This document shows positions 12,316-24,399 of a stretch of 64,000 bases of DNA, in pieces. The position numbers and the translations under genes were made by a program. Each line of letters starts with the position of its first letter. The stretch's first letter is position 1. The stretch lies in NCBI GenBank assembly GCA_033002965.1, contig JAURVB010013857.1:85681-149680 (forward strand). Reading direction: 5' to 3'. The notes beneath the pieces were generated by a model. That model was not told where the DNA came from. It was given only the letters and a program-made list of their open reading frames with translations, and ran no database searches. Source of the DNA: Piper betle (taxonomy: Eukaryota > Streptophyta > Magnoliopsida > Piperales > Piperaceae).

Positions 12316-14688
12316 ATCTCCTAGCTTGGGAATTTTCATCCTAAAAAATATATTATGGTCATAAGGAGAAAATTACTTATTCGTCTAACTTCTTCCTTAT
12401 ACTATCTTATGCATTTCTTCAATGATGTGCTGGTATACTTGTAACTAGTTTTATAGAACTTAGTTTAAATATCTTCACATTTTCTTATACAAGTTCATTT
12501 TAGAAAAATCACGATTTACAATTTTCTTTCCACTTCTACTTTGTGATGATGGATCACATGAGTGATTTTGATCCACTTCTTCACTAGTTCTACATCCTAA
12601 AGCCAAATTGTTCGATGACACTTCAAAAGTTGATCATCTATTTCATTTAAGTAGTCATCTACATGTCTCTGAGCTTCATTGGTCTCCATACTTCCCATAA
12701 ACTCATATATTGCCACATAGCATACTACAATTCATTAGTGCATTTTTATTTATTTAAACATTGTTAATCATATGCATAGTTAAAGTAGGGCACACTGTCT
12801 CATGACACTATCATTTATATCACATATGTGTCCCATACGACTTAGATAATACCTCCAATTGTAAAGGTGTCTCATATACGCTCATTGCTTAAGTGTCACG
12901 TGCACCTAGCATAACACATAAATGACACATCATCCCATACTAGTGCTTATGCTTTAGCACACTTCTAGAACATCCTCTAACTCAATATAAGTTTTGAATA
13001 TGCTAAAGAGATGTCTCCATAAATCAATTACTTGCACGATACCTCGAGGTACCATATCCTTCTAAAGGTTCCGTTTTACTTTGCCCTTCGACTTACAACT
13101 TGTTTCGGATCTAGAAGTCGCCACTTCAATCCCCAATAGGGAAATTTTTTATCGCCAACTCTTGAAAACATCCCTTCACTGTTAATAACACTATCGGCAT
13201 TACTTCATCTCTTTCTTCTTTCTTCATTTTTTTTAATATTTTTTTCTAACAATATAAAGGTACATAGTTATGCATAATGTATGATATAATGTGTCCTATC
13301 AACTTATTCCACACTTATTTTCTTATTATTTAATAATTATCTAAATATTTGTATTATCTAATGGTCATTCTTCTTTAGTGTTTTACGTTATATTTGTACA
13401 CTATATTGACAAAATTTCTCTTGCTAAATAAACCTTTGACTACTTAGTATAGGTGATATTCTAGCCTCCCAAACCAGCACTTTTGACTCTTGGGTTGGAC
13501 CAATCATGTCCTTAACATTCATATCTGCGAGACTGTAGGCCACCACTAGAGTTTTAGACATCATTTTATTCACAAAAATGAATTGGATGACCCCATAGTC
13601 ATTGTGCCCTTAGTAAGGGATCCAAAGTAGTTCCTCAATATTGATTCTAATTGACGGACATTGTTTAAATACTATACTTCCGCTGGATTCTTATTGATGG
13701 ACATTGCTGTGAACTTTGGTGTGCACCTTGGGGCTTCAACAAAAACTCAAATGGCTCATCTATAACATTGAAGACTTCCTTGGAAAATATGGTTTATTCA
13801 ATGTGTGGAGTTTGAATTTAAATGAAGTGGATGGAAATTATGAAAGCTATGGTGAACTAATAGTAAACATGTTTAGGAGACTTAAACTTGGACATATTGT
13901 TGTGGACATGATAAATTGCTCTATGATAAGGTTTGGTTGAACTAGAGCAAGTTGATTGATTGTTCAATTGTGATTTGAATAATTCAGAATGTTGTGACAT
14001 TTCATATTATATTTGGACATGTAATGGTGAACATGCTGTGGACTTGAAGTCATTGGTCAATGATGTTGGTCTCAAACTTAAAGTCTTGGACTTGGACTTA
14101 GACAAGTGCTAAATGTTTGAAGACTTCTTGAAGACCATAATGTCTATGTGGAGTCTAAAGCTTTAAATATGTTGTACTTATTTGAATTTGGAATTCAAAC
14201 TTGAGTGAGAAACTTGTTTTGGAGTTTGGAGGAGTCTTCTATACATTAATGCTGAAGTGGTTGGGAGCTATGGACAAGCTTGACCTATTCGGCTATAAAA
14301 GGGAGGCTTGGTTTATGGTGGAAGTTTTGATCTTCAATGGTATATTCAAAAGGAGAAAAAGGAAGAAAACTTGAGAATTGGAATTCCTAATTGGGTATGC
14401 TTTGCTAAAGCTACCTTTGCCAAATTCTCAACTTTCGGATTCAAGAGAGTGTGCTACAATTGGTTATTGTATTTAGATCTCTTGAGCAATTACATTGTAA
14501 AAGATCTTGTTGATCTTGTGATGAATTGTTGTAAAGAAGACTTAGTGTGATCTTGTGGTGTATGCTTTCACAATTGCGCTATTGTACACTTTAGGTGTGA
14601 AGTAGGGTTGGGTGGTGTTGTAATTATAAATATCAAATTTGGCTAGTGAAATCAAGTGGTGACGGACGAGTGGCTTGTAAAGCACTTA
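12316..14688. other. AT-rich sequence, no gene recognised; last kilobase may be old LTR
   Basis: From 12316 to about 13690 I recognise nothing. From about 13690 to 14688, continuing beyond the inserted element at 16673, the text is rich in 'cttgtg', 'gaagtgg' and 'ttgatcttgtg' phrases like those in the Sirevirus-like LTRs at 21896 and 55109. I could not define ends. Joining 14688 to 16678 across the insertion gives one uninterrupted sequence. Confidence 0.35.
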
Positions 14689-14963
14689 TGTAATGACCCG
14701 CAATTTTTCACGATATTGTGGGCCTTGCTGGCTAGGTGTTACTCAAAATTTAACAAAAACCAACCCTATAACAACCAGTCCTAACTGGACCAGGTGTTAC
14801 TTAAAAGGTTACATGTATAATATGAAGGCAAATAAGTCAATCATTTCTAACTCAAAAGAACTTATTTTTCAAATGACAATGTATGAAGTAAATTATCCCA
14901 CAGTTTTGGATCGTTTCCCATAGCCACATTTATAACACAAGAAAAGTAAAAAGAGAAGTTCGT
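14689..14963 (+). repeat. Left arm of a roughly 275-bp inverted repeat
   Basis: This arm matches the reverse complement of 15670-15941 closely over its whole length, with only scattered substitutions. Its start resembles the start of the solo LTRs at 58343 (plus) and 32371 (minus), so it is an LTR 5' end. Confidence 0.85.
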
Positions 14964-15159
14964 TTATTAACCGTTCACCACCTGCGTTGGTAGAAGAACC
15001 ACCCTGTCGTCACTTAATCTTTAGGTCCAGCTGCTAACCTGCAAAGGCAATTCTGCATTAGTGATTAACCACTAAGCCGTATAATTAAATAAAACAAGTC
15101 CATAAACTCCCTATCATTATCTATAATATTGGCACTTGTGACCATTCCAAACATGACCA

Positions 15160-15535
15160 TTTATTAGCTGATAGTTCAGTCCACCATGTCCATTAGTTGG
15201 CTGATGGGTCAGTCCACCATGTCCATCTATTGGCTGATGGGTTAGTCCACCATGTCCGTAATTGGCTGGCTAGTCCAATCCACCATGTCCAATTTATTGG
15301 CTGATGGGTCAGTCCATCATATCCATTATCGGCTGGCGAGTCCAATCCGCCATGTCCAATTTATTGGCTGATGGGTCAGTCCATCATATCCATTACCGGC
15401 TGGCGAGTCCAATCCGCCATGTCCGTTATCGGCTGGTGGGTCCAATCCACCATGTCCATAATTGGCTGGCGAGTCCAATCCGACCATGTCCAATTTATTG
15501 GCTGATGGGTCAGTCCATCATGTCCATTATTTGAT
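15160..15535 (+). repeat. Hairpin minisatellite, monomer about 33-34 bp
   Basis: Monomers of the form ggctg(g/a)(t/c)(g/a)...agtcc...catgtcc repeat about eleven times. Each contains a short stem with a loop containing the reverse of 'ggact', for example TGATGG with CCATCA and TGGCG with CGCCA. It is the same satellite as at 31114-31880, in the opposite orientation. Because monomers are near multiples of three, long spurious frames run through it. Confidence 0.85.
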
Positions 15536-15669
15536 TATGAAGGGCATAGCCAGTGTCAGACTGAGTCAATTCCTTGACCCCGGTTGCACTCAGTGCATGG
15601 TGGTCGAATCTGGGCTCAGGCTGACCAGGTTATCCTCAAGGGAAAATGCAACATTTTAAATAATTATAC

Positions 15670-15941
15670 GGACTTCTCTTTTACTTTTCTTGTGTTATAA
15701 ATGTAGCTATGGGAAACGATCCAAGACTGTGGGATAATTTACTTCATACATTGCCATTTGAAAAATAAGTTCTCTTGAGTTAGAAATGCTAGACTTATTT
15801 GCCTTCATATTATACATGTAACCTTTTAAGTAACAACCGGTCCGGTTAGGACTGGTTGTTATAGGGTTGGTTTTTGTTAAATTTTGAGTAACACTTAGCC
15901 AGCAAGGCCCACAATATCATGAAAAATGGTGTATCATTACA
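15670..15941 (-). repeat. Right arm of the inverted repeat, ending TTACA
   Basis: This is the reverse complement of 14689-14963. It ends at 15941 with CATTACA, two bases before a primer-binding site, exactly where a 5' LTR should end. Confidence 0.85.
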
Positions 15942-15943
15942 GG

Positions 15944-15955
15944 TGGTATCAGAGC
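15944..15955 (+). other. Primer-binding site, initiator Met-tRNA type
   Basis: TGGTATCAGAGC is the classic plant retroelement primer site complementary to the 3' end of initiator Met-tRNA. It sits two bases after the TTACA terminus. Confidence 0.8.
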
Positions 15956-16172
15956 ACGGTTTCCCACTAGCTCACATTTTATGACTCAAGTACCTTGTTG
16001 AAAAGTCCAATTATTATCTTTTCCCATTGTGTGTGTTATTAATTAACAAATGTATTCGCTAATAAACCTAAGTCATAATGGGGGAAAAAAAGTGAGATAG
16101 TTGAGATGATACGTATTCAAGTTGATGACGCCAAGGTTATGGGTTCAATCCACATTGATTGCATTTTTAAAT

Positions 16173-16672
16173 TGTGAGATTTCTCAACTTAATCCCACAT
16201 CTAATACCTACTCGGAGAAAATCTTGTTTATAAGTGAGAATGGACTATAGATCTTTAACTTGGGTTCACCATTTTAAAGAAATGACTTGGCCATTACGTT
16301 GCACTTTGGGCCGGGTCGTAACAAATGGTATCAGAGCCGACCTGGTTCCGTATTAGATGGTGGGAGAATGGATATGTTAGAATGGACCTGACAGCTAAAG
16401 ATAGACATGTCAGAATGGACCTGACAACCCATAATATCAAAATGGACATGTCGGAATGGACCTCACAGCCTATTAAGTATAGAAATTTTGGGGACAAAAT
16501 TTCCTAAGGTGGGTGGATTGTGAGATCCCTCAACTTAGTCTCACATCTAATACCTACTGGGAGAAGATTTTGTTTATAAGTGGGAATGGACTATAGATCT
16601 TTATCTTTTGGGGTACCTATTTTAAAGAAATGACTTAGCCCATTACGATGCACTTTAGGTTGGGTTGTTACA
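16173..16672 (+). mobile_element. TRIM retroelement, complete, satellite-containing internal region
   Basis: LTRs lie at 16173-16323 and 16519-16672 (TGTGAGAT to TAACA/TTACA). The primer site TGGTATCAGAGC is at 16326-16337, and a 'ggacaaaatttcctaagg' tract precedes the 3' LTR. The internal region is about 195 bp against about 157 in other copies. The extra length is three monomers with GTCAG/CTGAC-type stems and 'atggacc' loops. There is no coding capacity. As a Met-primed element with roughly 150-bp LTRs it fits the TRIM class. Confidence 0.9.
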
Positions 16673-17040
16673 ACTTAAGTCTTACTTGGTGAAAAATCAG
16701 TGGTTGTACACTTAGGTTGTAACACACTTCGGTTTGGCCATAGTGAAACATAGAAGACCTACCCAACCATAGGACACAATGGTCCTGAAGAGAAGACACA
16801 CCATTTGGGAAGCTCTTAAAAAATCCTTGTATGCACTGTTTGTATTTATTACCTTACACTTGCTTGATATATTTTGGATCAACTTATTTGTTTCACATTT
16901 TAATCATGATTTGACTAGTTTAAGAACACAGAAAATTGATTACAAATTATTTAATAGATCGCTCGTAATTTTGCTAGAGTTATACTTAACCTAATCACTT
17001 ATCACTCAAAGTATAATTCAAATAATATTTCACGATCAGT
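16673..17040. other. AT-rich flank, nothing recognised
   Basis: This continues the sequence broken at 14688. No coding region or element end was recognised. Confidence 0.4.
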
Positions 17041-20000
17041 TTTTATTAAGATCAAATTGAACTCTTTTAATCACTTTGTGCTTTGGTGCTAATGATCGAA
17101 CCTCCATCTGAATTTTTCAATTCATGAACACTTCCACTTCATCTTTCCTATGTTCGATAACATAGACATCATACACCTTCGGAAAGTTTCAGGTCCAAAT
17201 ACGCAATTGAATGTGGTCTTCTCCTGGCCATCTGGATGTATTGCTATCTGATAGTGCTGGGAGTATCCATCTAAGAAACAATACTACTCTTGTCCTACTG
17301 ATCTATCCAACATTGGATCAATGAAGGGCAAGGGAAAGTGGTCTTTCATTATGGTTTTGTTTAGCTTCCTTTACTCCATACATATTCTCCGGCTAGTAAC
17401 TATTTTTTTGGTTATTAACTCATTGTTCTAATTAGGAGCTATGGGTAATCCACCCTTCTTTGGCACACACTGGATTGGGCTAATCCATGAACTGTCAAGT
17501 ATTGGGTAGATAATCCCAACATCCAGCCATTTTAGTATCTCTTTTTTATGATCTCCTTCATGATGGGATTGAATCTCCTTTGTGGTTTTGTATCCTTCTA
17601 TTAGGTATATTTTGTGCATATAGGTTGCTTGGTTAATGCCTCAAATATTAGGGATAGTCCATTCTATGGACAACTTATTCTTCCCTTAGATTCTCAACAA
17701 CTTTTCTTCCTGTAGAGGTGTTGTGTAACAGAGATAATGATAGACAGAGTATTAGATTCACCAAGAAATACATACTTAAAATATTTAGGCAAAGGCTTAA
17801 GCTCTAGCTTCGATGGCTCAACTATTGATGGCATATGCCTTCTTTCTTCAGAGTTCAATATAGGTAAAGGTTTTAATTGATCATCTTCTTCGAAGCACTT
17901 GCTTATGCGTCCAATAATAGTATCGTATCAACTAGTTCCTCATCATCTTCATCTGGATCATCTGAGATTAAAGCTTTCTCAAGAGAGTCTGATGATAAAT
18001 TCTTCCTTTGTATTTCAACAAAGGCTCCTTGGATACTAAAAATTAGTAATTAGTTATTTCAAGGTACTCCGTTTCTTTGAAGATGTTGAATACCACTTGC
18101 TCTTTATTAACTCTCATAATCAATTCTCCTGCTACCACATCAATCAAAGTTCTCCTACTGGCCATGAAACGTCTGCCCATGATAATTAGGACATCCTTAT
18201 CCTCTTTCATATCCAATACTACAAAATCTATCGGAAATATGACCTTATCCACTTACTAGAATATCTTCAATCTCTCCTCAGGAAAAATATATGATTTGTC
18301 AACCAGTCGCAACTTCATAGTGGTCGGTTTTATTTTCCCCAATCATAATCTTTAACAGTGGCATCAGATTCATGTTAGCACCTAAATCACATAGAACTTT
18401 ATAGGAAAATTTTGTTCCAAAGGAGGAAGGAATGATGAATCTCTCTAGATCTTTCAACTTTGGGGGTAATGTCCTTTACATTACAGTGCTACATTTCTCA
18501 TTTAATGTCATTGTTTTAAACTCATCCAGCTTTGTTTTCTTTGAGAGAATCTGCTTCATGAGTGTTACATAGTAGGCATTTGCTCGAAAGCTTTAGCAAA
18601 GTGAATTTTGATTGTTATCGTTCTAAATATGTTTAGGATTTCCTAAAATTTCTTATCTTGTTTATTCTTTTTTGCCTTTGAGGAAATAGAATCTTGAAAA
18701 TATATTTTGGCACAACAAGTGGAGTCGGCTGGGGATTCAATTTTTGTACCTCTACTCATCCGTCTTCATTTTCTTCCATGCCTTGGCTTCCATTTTGTTA
18801 ATCACCTCCTATTTTGGGAACTATATACTGGTCAGGCAACTCTTTTCCACTTCTTAACTCAACTGCCTTGCATTCATTTCCATTTTCTAGTCTAGGGACT
18901 TATGTGTCACTAGGAAGTTTTCCAAGTGATCTGTTCTTTAGAGCACTAACCAATTATCCAATTTGGTTCTCCAAGTTCCACATGGATGCTTGTTGAGATT
19001 GTTGCTGGTTTTGGATGAATTGCATCAACATTTCTTCCACAGATAATTTCTTCTCAATAGGCTACTACATTTTATTTTGTGTATTTGCATGAAATCCTGG
19101 TGATGTTTGTATTGTGTTTGGGATTGAAATTGAGTTTGAAGCTTTTTCCCACCTAATTGATTTCCTCCCTATCCAAAATTATGGTTGCAAGTGTTTGAAT
19201 AGGGATAGTTTTGGTTCTTATTGAAGTTACCAATGTAATTTATTGATTCTTATTCCAATGGACAATGAACCCAAGGATGCTCATGTCCACTATAATCACA
19301 AGACATTACTTGTATCATATAAGCATTAACTTGAGATTGAACTTCCAACATTAGTATCTTTTTGTTCAATGCAAATACCTGTCTAGATACTGTGTTGAAG
19401 GCATCTATTTGAAGAATTCCTAGTGTAGACTTCCTTACCATTCTGTCATACACCATTTGATGATGGTTAGATGCCAACTTTTCCATTAATTCATAAGCAT
19501 CTTCATAGGTTTTAGTCATAGTGAATCTGCCAGTAGCTAGCAGCTGCATCCACTACTGACTTGGTTTGGGTTATCAACCCATTGTAGAATGTCTAAATTT
19601 ACACCCAACGCTGAATACCCTAGTAAGGATACATCCTTAACCAATCTTTGAATGTTTCCCAAGTATCATAGAAAGACTCATTGTCCATTAGAATAAAAGA
19701 TGTAATCTCATTCTTAAATTGTACAATTCTTGAAGGTGGAAGGTGCTTCAAAATAAATTTTCAGGTCATTTTCTCCCAAGTAGTGATTGAATTAGGTGTC
19801 AGAGAATTAAACCACAACCTGGCTACTCCATTCAAGGAAAAAGGGGAACAACTGAAGTCTTCAAAAACCTAGTATTGCTTATGTAAATTATAAATGGCAA
19901 CAAAATTCAGCAAATGCATGTATCCTCTCTAGGCAATCCATTAAACTATCCAATAGACTACATCAAACATCATAGACTTTAGGTCAAAATTGTTTGCTAA

Positions 20001-20290
20001 AATTTGTTGTCTCACAATGTTGACATCAAAATCCTCCAGCAATGCTAGGGCAACTTCTGCAAATGATTTGTTGTTGTTATCCACTAGCTTGTTTTAAGGT
20101 ACTTGTCTTACTTGATTTCCCATATTCTGATTGCCAAAAGCTTGTGCAACAAGGTTTTGATCTACAATATTTGGATTGCCAAAATTTTGCTCTCCAGTCT
20201 TCTAATTTCTGAAATTATGTTGATTGAAATTTTGGGACATGACTCGTCTCTTTCTTATCTGATTCGTTGATAAGTTTTTTCTATCTTGAG
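17040..20290 (-). pseudogene. Athila-like Ty3/gypsy gag-pol remnant
   Basis: Pieces of a polyprotein run in the expected order on the minus strand. Gag (about 20240-19250) contains KTYEDAYELMEKLASNHHQ, DAFNTV and a degraded zinc knuckle CDYSGHEHPWVHCP. A protease-region piece (18252-18043) contains DFVVLDMKEDKDVLIIMGRR and RTLIDVVAGEL. The RT start (17619-17428) contains DVGIIYPILDSSWISPIQ and VPKKGG. A later RT piece (about 17310-17150) corresponds to FLDGYSQHYQIAIHPD and a RRCMM-like segment. Gag and protease wording is typical of the Athila/Tat side of Ty3 elements. The RT active-site YxDD block, RNase H and integrase are absent, and frames are broken by many stops and shifts. LTRs could not be assigned. 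Confidence 0.82.
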
Positions 20291-21895
20291 GTCAAAATGC
20301 AATAGATTTTCTATTTTCTTCCTAAGCATATACTACTAGTAATGAACAAGAATGCTATGAGTATACTAAAATATTTACACTAATAATAAAGAAAACCAAA
20401 AAATATTGACAACGACACCAAAAACTTGTGCAATTTTAGTGCATCATGTAAGTCTGTGCATCAAACAAGTAATAAAGTGATGTGTATCTCTCTCATGAAA
20501 ATTTGTTATTTTAATTTAATGTAGAATATAATATTTTAGCTATTTCCTATAGTGAAAGTGAGTAAGAATAAAAAATGTCATAGATTTAAATAGAGATGAC
20601 ACTATTTAACTAAAACAACAGAGCTGGAGTTGCAAAATAATTAGCGGTTGGAGTTATAACGGACATTGCAAAATGACGAGGGAAATAATTCTACTCGCCG
20701 GAATTTGAAACCGAAAATGCAATGGAAATCTTGTTTGCAAAAATTGCAACTAGAGACAATACAGTTGCAAAAATAATTAGGGGCCATGTTGTTTGCAATT
20801 GGTGGTAATCAGTTGCAAATCCACTTGCAAAATTTATTTGCACACAGATATCCGACTTTCAGCAACTGCACATTTAATATTATTCTATCAATGTATAGAT
20901 GTGATTAATATTTTACTTCTATAATAGTAATAATCATTCATCTTTTTCTTTCACATGATGCCCAAAAGTGCGAGTGACATAGATCCCAAACTAAGATCCA
21001 TGCAATTACAAATGATAGAATTTTGATGTCCAAATGTCGAGCGTCTTGATGCTAACACATGTTAATTGGAGGAGTCACGCTTAAATCATCTAGACATTTT
21101 TAGGTCAATTAAAATGGAGAGAAAGGAAAAGCAATAGTGATAGAAGCATTTATTCCCTTGTTGGTTTGTAAATGTTATGAAAAAGAAAAAAGAAATGCAT
21201 CTATGATGCTGAAAAATCCATTTACAACCACTTTCTCACCAAAAGGGTGAATGAATAAATGGTAGAAAGTGAATGGTGGTGTTCATATTGAGTCCATGTA
21301 TTTATAATTATCACCATTAAATTCTCAAAGTTACAATTTGAAACATGGAAGTTCAAGTGACAGCATCACATAAAGCTTCAGTTAATGTTGGAGTACAGGC
21401 AAAATTGTCATTTCCAAAGAGTATATCATGCAACCCAACTGAAGTTTGGTTATGAAACTTCTCATGAGTGATAGAAGACACTAGGAGCTTTCCAACACTT
21501 CAAGAATCACTCAAATCGGAGTTATTTACAAGAAGTTATAGCATTCAAAAGGATAGAGAAAATCAGCAAGTTATTCAGTAGATTTATCAATCATCTGTGA
21601 AGGTGGATAACTATTTTGGGAATGAGAAATTGGAGAAGGTGTAGGCTACTTGCTTGGTGGAGAGCATAGGATGGAAAAGACTTCTTAGCTCATGGATAAA
21701 AGAGAAGTGCATTCGTGGGTCTGGGACTGGTGAAGGAGGCTCCTTGACTTGAGGATGAGGAGTAGGTACCTTGGCTCTTCGCGGAGCATCTCAAAAGAGT
21801 GGGATTTAGCCTCAACATTTGTAAACCTCTAGAGTGTTAGAGGTGGGTGCAAGCATCTTTAGCTTGGAGATAGAGCTTGCAAAGAAGGTTAGAGT
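20291..21895. other. AT-rich sequence with a TTGCAAA motif cluster
   Basis: No gene was recognised. Between about 20620 and 20860 the motif (g/a)ttgcaaa or ttgcaa recurs about ten times on one strand. From about 21150 the text becomes more 'gaagtt/aagcttc' rich before the LTR start at 21896. Confidence 0.4.
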
Positions 21896-23300
21896 GTTGA
21901 ACCTTGTTTTGATGTGACAATACTCAAAACTTTCTAAGTGAATATAAGGAGTCTTATATACAAACATATGAAATTAAAATATGAAGATCCAAAGTGAAGT
22001 TGAAGTCTCATGAAGTTTGGTAGCACCTTTGGCAAAGGCTTCGGCATCCAAAGCATGGGGGTTTAAACTAGGGAAGTGTAGTGGCAGACTTCAGTAGACA
22101 ATACCTCTCTATTAAGTGTTTTAGATACTCCACTACATACCAAAATTGTCTTTTCAAATAGGGCCTTGGTGGGGTATGTTTTGACACACCTTGAATAATG
22201 TTGAACCCCAAGAACTCTTTTGGAACTATTGGAAGCTCAAACGTGTGTTTAGGTGTAAGACCCCTAAAAGTTAGCCCCACATCTAATACCCAATAGTGTA
22301 AGATCAAGTTTATTAATAGGAATTAACTATACATCTTTAGTTTCAATTAATCATTTATTGAAGAAATGACTTAGGCTTATTATTTTGTATTTTCGGTTGG
22401 GTTGTTACAAATTATATGAAAGGCATTCTGGTGTCATATTAGATGGTTGGCTAGATTAGACATGAGCTAGGTTGTTAGCTATAGGCTGGGGGCAGGAATT
22501 TTAAGGGCAGAATTTGCTAAGTTGATTAGATTGTAAGACCCATAAAAGCTAGTCCTACATATAATACTCACTGTGGTAAGATCTAGTTATAGTGAGGCAA
22601 GGCTCAAGTGTGTGGGCTTCATGTATAAACTCCGAAGGTACTAGGACTGTGTGAGAACTTGGCCTAGGAAGGAAGGTGCTTGGATTGACGATTGTATTGG
22701 CTCAGGGTGATCTCGCTTCAAGTAGCATTGCTCCAAGGGTGTTAGGAGTTGGGTACAAGGATTCATGTCACTTGGTTCATGTGGAAGAAGGCTTGTTGGA
22801 GGCTCCTAAGGTATTCGGAGTGCAAGCTTCACTGGCACTTGATAGATGCTTGTAAATAAGTGCTTGTGGTTAATTATAAGTTGTACAAGTTGGTTGTCAT
22901 AGTGAAGCTGAGAATGCCTACGTAACGAAAGGACTTAGTGGGCTAGAAGAGAAGTGTGTGAGTTTCAAACCTCTTAAAAGTCTCTTGTCTTTTCTCTTCC
23001 CTTCTCCCTTTGTATGTTTGTTTTCATTTTGATTCACTTACACTTCACTTAGTTTGGCTTAATTATTTTAGAGAATTAAGCAAATAAGGTTAAAGTCACT
23101 TAGACACTTGTATGACTTGATTAATTCATCAAAGTAAGGATTTTTATAAGTTTGAACTTGTGTTACCTCACATATCACACTTCTTGGATTTCTTTTTATA
23201 CTTGTTGGTTTATTCTTACTTGTGTTAAATTATTTTCACTATTTATTCATTTTTATCATCTTATAAGGGTGCAAGTTATCTGAGGATCAAATTTGTTTAA
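21896..23300 (+). mobile_element. Sirevirus-like LTR fragment, split by a TRIM
   Basis: The start TGTTGAACCTTGTTTTGATG is the typical opening of Sirevirus (SIRE/Maximus) LTRs and matches the start of the copy at 55109. Downstream both share 'ggtgcttgga', 'ggagtgcaa(g/a)ctt', 'acttg..(a/g)...tgcttgt', 'gactt(a/g)gtg(g/a)g(c/t)tagaagag' and a 'cttttctcttc' pyrimidine tract. A TRIM (22254 to about 22577) interrupts it. No internal domain follows. Family assignment relies on the terminal motif. Confidence 0.55.
22254..22577 (+). mobile_element. Old TRIM copy, second LTR truncated
   Basis: LTR 1 (22254-22409) starts TGTAAGACCCC and ends GTTGTTACA. The internal region keeps 'agatggttggctagat' and 'gggcagaatttgctaag'. 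LTR 2 starts at 22532 (TGTAAGACCC) and is lost after about 45 bp. Confidence 0.75.
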
Positions 23301-23841
23301 TTAAGTGATCTTAATTAACCCTCTCCTACATAAAAGCCTGCATTGTGGATGGTTTGTAATGAGGTCAAGTTGTGCCATGATCAAGCCCGAAAGACCTACC
23401 TTTCTACGGGACATAGAAATTATAGGAAAAATAGAGTATAAGTTTTGAACCACCAATAAAAAAATGTCTTTTTGTTGTTGAAACCTTAGGGGACAAAAGC
23501 TTATTTTCGGTAATAAAATTCTCTGCATGTAATTAATTCCATTGCAAAATGGTAATAAATTGTCACCAAAATTTTCCATAAAATTTCAATGGCAAAGATT
23601 TGGCACCTAATTTTGGTGTCTTAAGTGGCAAATTAGTTTGTACATCAAAATTTTGGGTGAAAGTTCACAAACAAATTTTATAAAAAAATTAGCCCGCTGC
23701 GATGGTGGCATGCTTCTTAAGCGCCACAGCACATGCGTCGGGCACTAGGCGAGAGCATAACGTGGGTTTGTGTCTTCCGGGCTGGCTGCGATAGCCTGGT
23801 GCGCATGGCCAGGGCACGCGGTAGGCCGCACGAGGGGGCTG

Positions 23842-24360
23842 TGTTGTGCACAATGGGGTAAATGTTCACTTAAGATAACTATTTTACTTTGAGAACAGGG
23901 TAAATGTCAACTAAAGATAACTAGTTCACTTTGAGAACTATTATCTAAGTGACTAGCGTGAAAACAATTGTACTAAAAAATCACCCCAAGAGCCAAGATA
24001 AAATTCCCAAGAAAGTGTGGTGGGACACTAATCCGCTTAAAAACCAACTCCTAGATAGAATTTTATCAAAAGAAATAATTTTAATAGCACAACAATTAAC
24101 AACAACTATACCCAACAATAGCTATTAAATAGACATAAAAATAGAACACCAGAATTTAATGAGGCTTACATCCTCGGACACTACAAAAATAATATTTAAA
24201 TAATCAAAGAAATATTACAAAAGAGAAAAGAACACATTGCCAATAGAAGAAGAGAAGGGATTTTGGGATAGGTTAAACCAAAGGGGGAGGAGTCCCTTTA
24301 TAGGGAGAGGACTCCTCCCATATCCCCAACAATCCTGATGTGGGATTTTGTCATACAACA
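23842..24360 (-). repeat. Copia LTR (3' LTR in element orientation)
   Basis: It runs from TGTTGTGCA to TCATACAACA on the plus strand. It matches 28672-29188 along its length. Its left end abuts GC-rich CACTA sequence. Confidence 0.93.
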
Positions 24361-24375
24361 ATTCTCCACCTTGAC
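24361..24375 (-). other. Polypurine tract of the Copia element
   Basis: On the minus strand the bases immediately before the 3' LTR read AAGGTGGAGAAT, a normal plant Copia polypurine tract. Confidence 0.75.
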
Positions 24376-24399
24376 AAAATTTCATACAATTCTCTCACA

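Larger units (their letters stand above)
14689..16672 (+). mobile_element. Composite retroelement insertion with 5-bp TSD ACTTA
   Basis: The unit begins TGTAATGACCCG and ends GGGTTGTTACA. It is flanked by perfect ACTTA duplications at 14684-14688 and 16673-16677. In order it holds: a left arm (14689 to about 14963), an LTR-like middle with a minisatellite (15160-15535), an inverted copy of the left arm (about 15670-15941, ending ATTACA), a perfect Met-tRNA primer site two bases later, and a full TRIM (16173-16672). No protein is encoded. The single TSD implies either that the whole 1,984 bp moved as one unit, or that rearrangement took place between two original ends. Confidence 0.7.
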
